Shown: piece by piece, positions 17,434-26,241 of the stretch
Layout: every line of letters starts with the position of its first letter
Numbering within the stretch: the stretch's first letter is position 1
Assembly (NCBI GenBank): GCA_963697455.1
Contig: CAVOOI010000035.1
Span: 124,001 to 188,000, forward strand
Length of the DNA: 64,000 nucleotides
Reading direction: 5' to 3'
Source: JAFEDN01 sp963697455
GTDB lineage: Bacteria > Pseudomonadota > Gammaproteobacteria > Coxiellales > Coxiellaceae
Translations under genes and position numbers: made by a program
The notes under the pieces: model-generated
Seen by the model: only the letters and a program-made list of their open reading frames with translations
What the model was told of the DNA's origin: nothing
Database searches by the model: none

Positions 17434-18334
17434 GCGGCCTGTCAATGGTATTTTACTCTTAGATAAACCGCTGCATTTCTCTTCGAATAAAGCATTACAA
17501 ATTGCCAAGCGGTTATTCGCAGCGCGCAAAGCTGGGCATACCGGCAGTTTAGATCCTTTAGCCAGTGGCATGTTGCCAATTTGTTTTGGAGAGGCGACGA
17601 AATTTTCCCAATATTTATTAAGCGCGGATAAAACCTATTTAGTCACTATGCGTTTAGGTATCCGGACGGCGACGGGTGATACTGAAGGCGAGATCATTGC
17701 CACTCGTGACGTTCCTGCGGTCACCCTCCATCAATTAGAAAAAATCTTCGATCAATTTCGTGGCGAGATTCAGCAAGTTCCTTCTATGTATTCTGCTTTG
17801 AAGCATCACGGTCAACCTTTATATAAGCTGGCTCGCCAGGGCGTAACGATTGAGCGGGAAAGCCGGCGGTTAACGATATACCGGCTGACAGTTTTAAAGT
17901 TTGCAGAAGAGTGGATTCAATTTGAGGTACACTGCAGCAAAGGCACTTACGTGCGCACTTTAGTCGATGATTTTGGCGAAGCACTGGGCTGCGGAGCCCA
18001 TGTCACGGAATTACGCCGGCTTGGTGTGGGCGATTTTTCCGCCGGGCAAATGATCAGTTTAGATCATTTACAAGCTGAGCATGAAAGTACTGCAGCGGAG
18101 AGTTTGGATCGCTATTTGTTACCAGTGCAATCCGCACTAGCGCATTGGCCACAGTTAACAGTAGGAGAAAGCACGGCGTTTTACTTACGCCAAGGCCATC
18201 CAGTAGTTGTGCCGCACGCTCCATTATCAGGATGGGTGTGTTTACTCGACCAGCGCAATCAATTCTTAGGTATAGGTGAAGTGCAGATAGACGGTAAAAT
18301 CGCCCCCAGAAGGCTTAGCGCCAGCCACCCTTAA
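17411..18334 (+). CDS. truB: tRNA pseudouridine(55) synthase TruB
   Basis: TruB converts U55 in the tRNA T-loop to pseudouridine. The 307-residue protein shows NGILLLDKPLHFSSN, the catalytic Asp in GHTGSLDPLASGMLP (around residue 48), YLVTMRLGIRTATGDTEGE, and the C-terminal TruB_C/PUA-like part. Start at 17411 overlaps rbfA. In many gammaproteobacteria rpsO and pnp follow; here they do not, and an accessory region begins instead. Confidence 0.95.
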   Translation: MNPPARIKRPVNGILLLDKPLHFSSNKALQIAKRLFAARKAGHTGSLDPLASGMLPICFGEATKFSQYLLSADKTYLVTMRLGIRTATGDTEGEIIATRDVPAVTLHQLEKIFDQFRGEIQQVPSMYSALKHHGQPLYKLARQGVTIERESRRLTIYRLTVLKFAEEWIQFEVHCSKGTYVRTLVDDFGEALGCGAHVTELRRLGVGDFSAGQMISLDHLQAEHESTAAESLDRYLLPVQSALAHWPQLTVGESTAFYLRQGHPVVVPHAPLSGWVCLLDQRNQFLGIGEVQIDGKIAPRRLSASHP

Positions 18335-18381
18335 TGACATTTCGTACCTTAATAAAGAAGATTTGCACGAGATCCTGATTT

Positions 18382-18410
18382 TTAAGAGTATTTTAATCTC
18401 TAGCTATTAT
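18382..18410 (+). promoter_or_regulatory. Candidate promoter of giant paralog 1
   Basis: TTAAGA (18382-18387), a 17-bp spacer, then TATTAT (18405-18410), 38 bp before the ATG. The same arrangement recurs in the nearly identical upstream region of paralog 2, which supports a functional role. Confidence 0.55.
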
Positions 18411-18448
18411 GATTAAGAAAATAACCATTAAAAATATAGATATAACCA

Positions 18449-21400
18449 ATGAGTAAAGATCTCAGTTCAATTTTCCCAGTAGGAATTTTTGGTGAAATAG
18501 AAGATAAAAAAGAAGTCAAAAATAATCACTCGAGTCGAACCAGCTCCTCAGGCGAAACCGAACTCAAGGGCGTAATAGAGTCATTCACTAAGTTAGCCAT
18601 CAAGGTAGATTATACTGATTTCAATCCTTCAGTAGGAGATAGTAATCATTTTCTAAGCAGAATAAAGAGTCAACAGGAAGGATTAGGCAATCAAGACCCA
18701 GAGATTATTAAGAAAAAACAAACATATATTTTTGATTTACTAAAAATCTGGGCGCCATTATGCCAAATATTAAAAAAAAGTTATCCTTCTCAATCTGCAA
18801 GGATTAAGGCAACACTTCTTGCACTGAAAAGTTCAATGGGTGTTTGTATGGAAGGCCCCATCAGTGTCGCCTATGAGGAATTGGATAAATGGCAGGCAAA
18901 TCCTAGTCTTCATCAAAGATTTATCGAAGATCTGAAATCAACTATTATTCCTTTGACGCTTAAAATAGATAACATTGCCAATATCCCTGATCATCTATTT
19001 GAATCACATATCGGCAATCAAGTCCTTCGGCATTTGGTTAAAATGAAAATGGTATCGACTAAAGCCGCCCCCGATAACAAAGATTCATGGGAAAAACTTT
19101 GTAAACCAATGTATACGGTTATTGAAAGGATTTTTGAAAATGAAGAAGAAAGGTACTTGTCCAGAGACGCCATACTTAAATTTTTGAATTTGATATACGT
19201 TACTGAATTCTTTAAGACTATTAAAGAATATAGTCACCATAGAAATTTAATTGATTCTACAGAAATTGAAGGGAAACCGGTTACATTTTATAGTCAACTC
19301 AAGTTGAAGTTAGAAAGTTTGACTGAGAAATTAGGCATAGAACTTGCTGAATTTATAACTTCGACCGATGATTATTCCAGATCTTTTATTAAAAAAGAAT
19401 GGTCTGAGTCTTCTTTGGCAGAACAATTTTTTTATCTAATGGATAAAACCAGCCAATATGTTGAGAGTGTTTCGGGAAAATATCTGGAGGAGGATAAAAG
19501 TACCGTTGACTTGCATTCATTGATTGAAACAAGTTCAATTTTTTCTATCCGTAAAGCAATACAGAATGGCATGGACTCGGGATCACTTAATAGAAAATTA
19601 GCAGATAAAACACCCATAATGGCCGCCATTGTGAATATCAGAACTGATCCTTTCTATGGTTACCATAAATTCGATCTACTCTTAGTCATAGCAGATGATA
19701 AAGAGTTATCTGGAAAAGCACAGCATGAAATTTTGCCAAACCTGCTTGCACAAGCTAAAGCAGCTTCCTCCAAAGAAGACAAATCGAATACGCCCGCTGT
19801 TTTAATAAAACATAATCACAAGATTTATATGTATAGAGGGCCTAACCATCAAGTGCAGGGATTATTAGAACTGGATAGCAAAGAGGCTCAGAATATTTCT
19901 GATTATTTTATTGCTACCAAATTTTTAAAATCTGATGCAATACCGGAAACGGTTTATCAAGATATTCTTTTAAAAAAAGGTTATCCTTCGTCTGCTGAAG
20001 TTTGTTTAGAGCCTGTCCATCAATATGCTGTAGTTAGAACCTTACTTGAAGCTGCTGAAATTAAATTAGAACCTTCGTTGTTGCCCCTGGCCTTGAGTAA
20101 AAATTGCAGCTTGGCTTGTTTTGAACTATTAGTTAATAAATTTAAAAACACAGCCGAACTAACCTCCACTTTAGAAATTGTATTTGCAGTTATATTTGCA
20201 GAGGCGATTAAGGGAAAACATTTTGAAAAAGCGATTTATTTACTCCAATCAGGCAAGGTTGGCGTTAAAGGCTATACGGAAAAACTGAATGAAACCACGA
20301 TAATGGGAGTAAAACTAGAATCTATCTTGGAAATATGCAATTCAATAGAAAAGGGCAAGCCGAATCAAAAAGTTTTCCAGGAATTGATGCTGGGATATAA
20401 TTTAGTTCTGGTCAGTTTACAGGAGAAATTGAGTGATGAAGAAATTATTCCTTATGCTAAGACTTATTCTAATATGTATGGACCCGCTCTGCCAGTATTA
20501 ATTTTAACGCCAGATAATTTCAAGTTTTATTATTATTCTAGAATTCAGAAGAAATATACTTTAATGGGCCTGGAGAGCAAAGAATATAAGGATATTTCTT
20601 CCCGTCTTACTTTAACGGGAGCTAGTACGATTATTCATGTTGATGCCTTAAAGGAGTATTCTCTTTACTCAAAAATTGCACCTTTCATTCCAGCTTATGA
20701 CCCTAAAATACAATTAAGGTCTCTTAAAGAAATATTAGAAATCATATACCATCAATGCAGCCGAGAGAAAGCGTTACTATTTTTTTCCAGGTATTTCCAA
20801 TCTTATTTAGAACCAGAAATATTATTGTGGCTAAAAAAGAGATTTTCAGAAAATTCTCTGCCATTTGATTTGAATCTACCTAAGCCATCAGGATCAAAAT
20901 ATGAAACGCCCCTGTGCTATGCGATTCGAACTCAACAGTATGAATACGTTCAAGAATTTTTAGAGCTAAAGGTTGATCCAACCATAACTTTATATGGACA
21001 ACCTAGCGCTTTAATGTTGATGTGTCAGAATCATGTAACGAACGATGAATTTTCTTTTTTATTAGGTAAATTAGAAAAATATGGTAACCTTTACCACTTT
21101 CTTCATTTTATTGGTCCAAATCAAGAAAGTGTTTTTGCCAACCTTTTATTAGGTAAGCAGTATGAAAAATTAAATATTTTATTGTCTAAGCTTGTATTTT
21201 CAGATTTTAGTGTACCTGATTTTTCTATATCGGGAGTTTTATCCACGCCGGAAAAAAATGCTATCTTACTATTAAGATTGTTGGATTCTGTTTTAAATAA
21301 AGAGTATCTCGATCTCTCTATTTTAGCTGAGATGTTTCCTGTGGAAGAAATTGTGTGGAAACAGAATACGCAGTGCAAGGAAAAGATAAGAATTTTAGAA

Positions 21401-24400
21401 ATTATTTTTAAACAATGTCCAAAGCAATCGAAAAATTTGTTTAAATCCTTAACCGAAAAATCTTCATTAAGAGATGATAAAGGAATCTTAACCGATCCTG
21501 AGGTGTTACTCTGGATTTCCGAGGAAATAAAAATTGACCCGGCTATCAATTTTAATGAAGCCAGATCGCAAGTAATATTCGAAGAGAAAACCAGACCAAC
21601 TATTAAAGAAACCTCATTATGCACAGCCATTCGCACTAACAGATTTGGTTTAGTAGGAAAATTAAAAAAAAGTGGCGCCGATTTGAAATCAGTGGCTAAA
21701 TGTGAGCCAAATGCTTTAATGCTTGCAGCCAAATATAGTAATGGAAAAGAATTTAAAAGTTTACTGGATGATTTAGAACCTGATGAAGCCGGCTATTCTA
21801 TTATTAATTATCGAGATGGATTAAATAATAATGCTTTATCCGAAGTTTTAAAATTAGGTGAATTTGAAAAATTAGATATCTTATTGTCAAAATTTACAGA
21901 TATAAATTTAATTATTAGTGAAGATAGCCGAAAACATATTAATCCAGAATTTATTTTTTTATTAAAAATATTAACTGCCATAAAGGATGATAAATCGACT
22001 AATTTTTTTAAAGAATTAATTGAAAAAATCAATAAGAGTAGAGATCCTGAAAGCCTAATTTTAATATTAAGCTTTATCATCACCTACTTAAAATCAACAA
22101 AGAAATCTAAAATACTTGAAGGATTAAAAACAGTAATAAATGATAATTTATTCTTAATAAAAATACCTGATCTAGAAAGATTTATTCCTGATAATTATCA
22201 GATTTTACTAGAAGAGTGTTACTTTGATCCCGATTTTTTGGAACAAGTTAAAAAATCAAAAAAAGAGTTTTATAAATCAATAAAAGAAAATAATGAAACA
22301 TCACTCAGAGTTATTATCAAACTAACCCCAGAGTTTTTTTATACAAGGATTGAAGAAACTACTGATACTGGATCAGCAGAATACTATAGTCCTTTTGAAT
22401 GGGCTGTTAAACACCGATCTTTTGGGGTTATTAAAGTATTTATTATTGATTTAGGGCGGAAATATTGGGATATTATTTATCCGGAATATTTTAGGGCCTT
22501 ACAATCAGTCCAAGATTTAGCCCAAAATTCCAAAGACCCAGAATTTATTTCTCAGTTACGAAATAAAGCCATCTTATTAGCGATCCATTCTAATAATTAT
22601 GAATTTTTATGCTGTATTCGTGACCTAAATCAAAAAATAGAGCCCAAAGACAATGCCGCTTTGTTAAAAATGATCTTAGAAGTCAAAGATGAGAAGTTGG
22701 AACTCGGTCGGATGGTTAACTTTTTGATACAAGAAAAAAATGCAGATATATCTGCTCGGTTTGATGATAAACCTCTTTTAAGAATTGCTCAAGAAAATGG
22801 CTATTTAAATCTATTTAAGAACGCCATTCAGAAAGAGGTTTTGATTCTTATCAAAAATAAGGCATATAAATTTGGCCGTTTTTTTGATTTTTACTTAGAG
22901 CTTTTTAATGAAAACTGTATAAAACCTGAAGATGTATTGAACGTATTCTCGGAGGCGCTGGCTTATGGTAGGCTGGGGATTCTAACAAAATTATGCAAAT
23001 TAATAAATATAGATAAAGAGATCTTTAAAAGTAGTATTGGCCGAATAATCGAATTACTCTTTAAAGAGAATTCTACCAAAAATACAGAAATTAGCTCACT
23101 ACTATCCACTAAAAAAGATGAAATTTTTGAGGCCTTACTCCAATCCCAAGATTGCAAACAGGTCAATATGATATTAAAAGCTGATAATTCTTTCGCATAT
23201 AAAAAAATTGGCAAGGATAAGGAATCTGCATTAGATATAATGGAGGGGTTATCAGAAATTAATGAAGGCGGCGATTCTATCATTAAACAATTATTGTTAA
23301 ATGGAGCAACAAATATTCCTTTCAGGACATCTGAAATGTTGATGACCGCCATACTAAAAAATGCTAAAGAAATTAATTTATTAGATAATATTAGCTCCCA
23401 AATTTTTAGAGAATTTATAGATACATGTGTATATGGTGAAATAGAAAAGTATAAATTAATTTTGCAGTATTATCCTGATTTTTTGAACAAAGTTTTTGTA
23501 GAAAATAATTCTAAAAATAGTCCGTTGATGATCGCAGTTCGCAACTGCCGATTTGAATTAGTTAAACAAGTGTTAGAAGAAAAAAATATTGATTTGTGGA
23601 TAACTAATGAAAAAAATAAAATTGCCCAAGAAATACCGTCATTTTCTGGGCCAGGCTATCAAGGAGACTCTAAAGAAACAGTTACGACTCTTGAAGATGG
23701 CCGAAAAATATTTGAGCTTCTTCAAGATAAAGCTAAAGAAGAATTTTCAACTTCATTGAGAAATCAAGAACATACTAAGGTGACAATAATTTTAAGACAT
23801 ATCCCTTCATTTATCTACAATATATTTGAAAATGAAAAAACACCACTTGGTTTAATTTTAGAAGGAAAGCCAAACCAAAACACAGCTAGTTTAATAAATT
23901 TGGTTTTAAATGGAGGGGAAGATTTAGTTAAATTATATAAAGATAGAATTCTAGATCTAATTCCCCGTATTAAAGATCTCCCAGAAATGCCTGATTTCTT
24001 AAAGAAATTATTGAAAAATATTTTTATATTTTTCATGAAAAATGGCAAAAATGCCGTTCTAATTCTAGAATTATGTCCTGATTTTAGTAAAATAATGTTT
24101 CCTTTCGACAGGAATCTAGATCATTTTGACATCCCTTGCTTATTCCAGGCTGCAATTAACAACGATGCAAAATTGGTTGATCACTTACTGGAATCAGAAT
24201 ATGATGTTTTGGCAGAGATTGATGTATTGTTAAATTATACTCCTGTCAATGACCAGCTAGAGCGTCTCTATAAAATTGCCTTTGAACAAGCACTTCAAAG
24301 GAAAAATTATTCTCAAATGATAAAATTGATTAGCGCCAGGAAAATTTTAGTTAAAAATCCTATGGACTTACTTTCAAGGATGGCAGACAATATTGTATAT

Positions 24401-25309
24401 GAAGATGATTTTATTAATTTATTTTTAGAAATTTTTATTCCTGATAAAAGCGATCAATCCGATAAAATTGCATATAAATTTTACCCAACTATTTATAGAA
24501 AATTCTGCGAACTTCAAGATCAAATAGGTAACCCAACGCTTGCAAAGATTTTTAAAATTTATCCAAAATTACATAAAGCCAAAGAAAATCAATATCTGAA
24601 AAAACAACGCCTGGATAAGCTTACGGAAGTGCTTACTACCACGTTAACTTCTTGTTTTATATTTAAGTATGATGAAGAAGTATCAACAGACGCTTATCGT
24701 AAGTGGAAAAAAAGTATTTATAAAAATCCCAGTCTGATAGAAACTGATAAAAATTCTAGCGTTGACATTAAAGAATCTTATGCCAAGATATTGAAAGTGG
24801 AGTCTTCCCCAGCCCGTGTTTTATTATTAAGTGATTACATTAAGTTAATTTACCGCCAGCAATCGATGGAATATTTATATAAAGATGAAGAAAAAAAAGC
24901 AGAAGCTCAGTCAATAGATAAAACTTTGCTTGACCTTTTAAAGCCATTAACTCAAGAATATAATTGGACGAATGAAGGCATCGGTTTTTTTAAACGCCAT
25001 ATACCAACCGGGATAAACTTTATTAATCAGAATAATGGTGATCAATTTTCTGCAGTATGTGATGAATTACGTCGCAGGTTAAACCAATCAAGATTGAGAT
25101 CAGATCAAACGCAAGCATTGTATGAATTAATTATAGCAATAGATGATTTTTCTAAGAAACTCACGAATATCCCCAATTCTAACCATCATTTAGCCATGAC
25201 CCATACAATCCAAAAATTGTTAAATATTCTTCGCGAAACTTGGAAATTGCCATTGCTTACCGACACCAAGGGGTATACTTATACTCCAAATTTCTCGAAA
25301 TTTTCTTAG
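18449..25309 (+). CDS. Giant ankyrin-like repeat protein, paralog 1
   Basis: This 2286-residue protein has no signal peptide or membrane segment and is largely helical. It lacks any recognisable enzyme motif. Degenerate ankyrin-like units (TPLxxAI...G...LL...G.D) are scattered along it, for example KTPIMAAIVNIRTDP (around 390), YETPLCYAIRTQQYEYVQEF (around 822), SLCTAIRTNRFGLVGKL (around 1055), SPFEWAVKHRSFGVIKVF (around 1313) and SPLMIAVRNCRFELVKQVL (around 1690). Conserved non-repeat ends, an N-terminal block (SKDLSSIFPVGIF...) and a C-terminal one (GFFKRHIPTGINFINQ), are shared with paralog 2. Composition is more AT-rich than the neighbouring housekeeping genes. Size, repeats and lineage suggest a host-directed effector; that is inference. 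No Shine-Dalgarno precedes the ATG. Confidence 0.85.
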   Translation: MSKDLSSIFPVGIFGEIEDKKEVKNNHSSRTSSSGETELKGVIESFTKLAIKVDYTDFNPSVGDSNHFLSRIKSQQEGLGNQDPEIIKKKQTYIFDLLKIWAPLCQILKKSYPSQSARIKATLLALKSSMGVCMEGPISVAYEELDKWQANPSLHQRFIEDLKSTIIPLTLKIDNIANIPDHLFESHIGNQVLRHLVKMKMVSTKAAPDNKDSWEKLCKPMYTVIERIFENEEERYLSRDAILKFLNLIYVTEFFKTIKEYSHHRNLIDSTEIEGKPVTFYSQLKLKLESLTEKLGIELAEFITSTDDYSRSFIKKEWSESSLAEQFFYLMDKTSQYVESVSGKYLEEDKSTVDLHSLIETSSIFSIRKAIQNGMDSGSLNRKLADKTPIMAAIVNIRTDPFYGYHKFDLLLVIADDKELSGKAQHEILPNLLAQAKAASSKEDKSNTPAVLIKHNHKIYMYRGPNHQVQGLLELDSKEAQNISDYFIATKFLKSDAIPETVYQDILLKKGYPSSAEVCLEPVHQYAVVRTLLEAAEIKLEPSLLPLALSKNCSLACFELLVNKFKNTAELTSTLEIVFAVIFAEAIKGKHFEKAIYLLQSGKVGVKGYTEKLNETTIMGVKLESILEICNSIEKGKPNQKVFQELMLGYNLVLVSLQEKLSDEEIIPYAKTYSNMYGPALPVLILTPDNFKFYYYSRIQKKYTLMGLESKEYKDISSRLTLTGASTIIHVDALKEYSLYSKIAPFIPAYDPKIQLRSLKEILEIIYHQCSREKALLFFSRYFQSYLEPEILLWLKKRFSENSLPFDLNLPKPSGSKYETPLCYAIRTQQYEYVQEFLELKVDPTITLYGQPSALMLMCQNHVTNDEFSFLLGKLEKYGNLYHFLHFIGPNQESVFANLLLGKQYEKLNILLSKLVFSDFSVPDFSISGVLSTPEKNAILLLRLLDSVLNKEYLDLSILAEMFPVEEIVWKQNTQCKEKIRILEIIFKQCPKQSKNLFKSLTEKSSLRDDKGILTDPEVLLWISEEIKIDPAINFNEARSQVIFEEKTRPTIKETSLCTAIRTNRFGLVGKLKKSGADLKSVAKCEPNALMLAAKYSNGKEFKSLLDDLEPDEAGYSIINYRDGLNNNALSEVLKLGEFEKLDILLSKFTDINLIISEDSRKHINPEFIFLLKILTAIKDDKSTNFFKELIEKINKSRDPESLILILSFIITYLKSTKKSKILEGLKTVINDNLFLIKIPDLERFIPDNYQILLEECYFDPDFLEQVKKSKKEFYKSIKENNETSLRVIIKLTPEFFYTRIEETTDTGSAEYYSPFEWAVKHRSFGVIKVFIIDLGRKYWDIIYPEYFRALQSVQDLAQNSKDPEFISQLRNKAILLAIHSNNYEFLCCIRDLNQKIEPKDNAALLKMILEVKDEKLELGRMVNFLIQEKNADISARFDDKPLLRIAQENGYLNLFKNAIQKEVLILIKNKAYKFGRFFDFYLELFNENCIKPEDVLNVFSEALAYGRLGILTKLCKLINIDKEIFKSSIGRIIELLFKENSTKNTEISSLLSTKKDEIFEALLQSQDCKQVNMILKADNSFAYKKIGKDKESALDIMEGLSEINEGGDSIIKQLLLNGATNIPFRTSEMLMTAILKNAKEINLLDNISSQIFREFIDTCVYGEIEKYKLILQYYPDFLNKVFVENNSKNSPLMIAVRNCRFELVKQVLEEKNIDLWITNEKNKIAQEIPSFSGPGYQGDSKETVTTLEDGRKIFELLQDKAKEEFSTSLRNQEHTKVTIILRHIPSFIYNIFENEKTPLGLILEGKPNQNTASLINLVLNGGEDLVKLYKDRILDLIPRIKDLPEMPDFLKKLLKNIFIFFMKNGKNAVLILELCPDFSKIMFPFDRNLDHFDIPCLFQAAINNDAKLVDHLLESEYDVLAEIDVLLNYTPVNDQLERLYKIAFEQALQRKNYSQMIKLISARKILVKNPMDLLSRMADNIVYEDDFINLFLEIFIPDKSDQSDKIAYKFYPTIYRKFCELQDQIGNPTLAKIFKIYPKLHKAKENQYLKKQRLDKLTEVLTTTLTSCFIFKYDEEVSTDAYRKWKKSIYKNPSLIETDKNSSVDIKESYAKILKVESSPARVLLLSDYIKLIYRQQSMEYLYKDEEKKAEAQSIDKTLLDLLKPLTQEYNWTNEGIGFFKRHIPTGINFINQNNGDQFSAVCDELRRRLNQSRLRSDQTQALYELIIAIDDFSKKLTNIPNSNHHLAMTHTIQKLLNILRETWKLPLLTDTKGYTYTPNFSKFS

Positions 25310-25374
25310 ATGGCCCCCCCTCGGTAGGCATCTGTCCAAATATAGAACTTATTTTTTCATTATTTAATCTTTCC

Positions 25375-25404
25375 TTAAGGTTTCGGCCATATTTTTAGTA
25401 TAAA
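25375..25404 (+). promoter_or_regulatory. Candidate promoter of the small exported protein gene
   Basis: TTAAGG (25375-25380), an 18-bp spacer, then TATAAA (25399-25404), about 49 bp before the ATG. The hexamers are only partial matches. Confidence 0.35.
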
Positions 25405-25452
25405 ATTATCTTGAGTGCTTTTAATAACCATTAATTTATAGAAGGTAATATT

Positions 25453-25872
25453 ATGTTAAAAAACAAATTCAAATTATTAATTATAGGTGCTGCTTTATTA
25501 AGCTCCACCTTGGCTTTAGCTGATGATCAATATACTTATAATTTGGTCCTACAAAATATGAAAAATGATTCAATTGATTATCACTTACTCTGTACCCCCC
25601 CCAATTCAAAAGATGCTACAGATGTAAAGGGAGATCAGACTATCTCGTATACACCGCCTACTCAGCCTGTCCCATGTCCACAGATATCCTTAACTATTAT
25701 CTACAACAATAAGATAATATATCCGACTTCTTCCTCTTATGTGGTACCAGGAAAAGCAAATGCTATAGAAGTAATGACTTTTGATGCAGATAAGGCTCGG
25801 GCAAATCAAGACCCACTTACCTATAGCCCAAATCAGCCAATACCTCCGGGTTCGACCTCCCCCTCACGTTAA
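25453..25872 (+). CDS. Small exported hypothetical protein
   Basis: The 139-residue protein has a classical signal peptide (MLKNKFKLLIIGAALLSSTLALA, with cleavage before DDQ). The mature part is short, with two cysteines (LLCTPP and PVPCPQ) that could form one disulfide, and a Pro/Ser-rich tail. I do not recognise the family. GAAGG lies about 8 nt before the ATG. It sits between the two giant paralogs with its own putative promoter and a hairpin downstream. Confidence 0.75.
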   Translation: MLKNKFKLLIIGAALLSSTLALADDQYTYNLVLQNMKNDSIDYHLLCTPPNSKDATDVKGDQTISYTPPTQPVPCPQISLTIIYNNKIIYPTSSSYVVPGKANAIEVMTFDADKARANQDPLTYSPNQPIPPGSTSPSR

Positions 25873-25885
25873 TAATAGGATGCTA

Positions 25886-25913
25886 GGCCATACCCCTTAC
25901 TCAGGTATGGCCA
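25886..25913 (+). terminator. Hairpin after the small exported protein gene
   Basis: GGCCATACC and GGTATGGCC form a 9-bp perfect stem around an 8-10-nt loop, followed by a short T-containing stretch (ATTCTTG). It is a plausible, imperfect terminator 13 bp after the stop codon. Confidence 0.6.
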
Positions 25914-25942
25914 TTCTTGTAAAATGCCCCGGGCTGACGCCC

Positions 25943-26098
25943 CAATGCCATTAAGTTAAGGACTCCAGAGTACTATTCCCTCCCCTTTTCAAGGGGAGGG
26001 TTAGGGTGGGGATGGTTTATTGTTAACCACCCCCATCCTAACCTTCCCCCTTGAGGAGGAAGGAATAATAGGTTCAATTTCTTAACTTAATGGCATTG
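25943..26098. mobile_element. IS4-like MITE, copy 1 (156 bp, 11-bp target duplication)
   Basis: Terminal inverted repeats CAATGCCATTAAGTTAAG (25943-25960) and its exact complement (26081-26098) enclose two GC-rich facing arms (CCCTCCCC... and its complement) with no coding capacity. The flanking GGCTGACGCCC occurs at 25932-25942 and again at 26099-26109, an 11-bp target site duplication. The TIR start resembles IS4-family ends, and that family makes 10-13 bp duplications, so this is probably a non-autonomous derivative. It occupies most of the gene-free gap 25873-26241. Confidence 0.85.
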
Positions 26099-26174
26099 GG
26101 CTGACGCCCGTGGCTTGCCTGGTAAATTGACATTTCGTACCTTAATAAAGAGAATTTGCACGAGATCCTTATTT

Positions 26175-26203
26175 TTAAGAGTATTTTAATCTTTAGCTAT
26201 TAT
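26175..26203 (+). promoter_or_regulatory. Candidate promoter of giant paralog 2
   Basis: TTAAGA (26175-26180), a 17-bp spacer, then TATTAT (26198-26203), in the same position relative to the start as in paralog 1. About 112 bp upstream of both genes (from GACATTTCGTACC onward) are nearly identical. Confidence 0.55.
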
Positions 26204-26241
26204 GATTAAGAAAATAACCATTAAAAATATAGATATAACCA

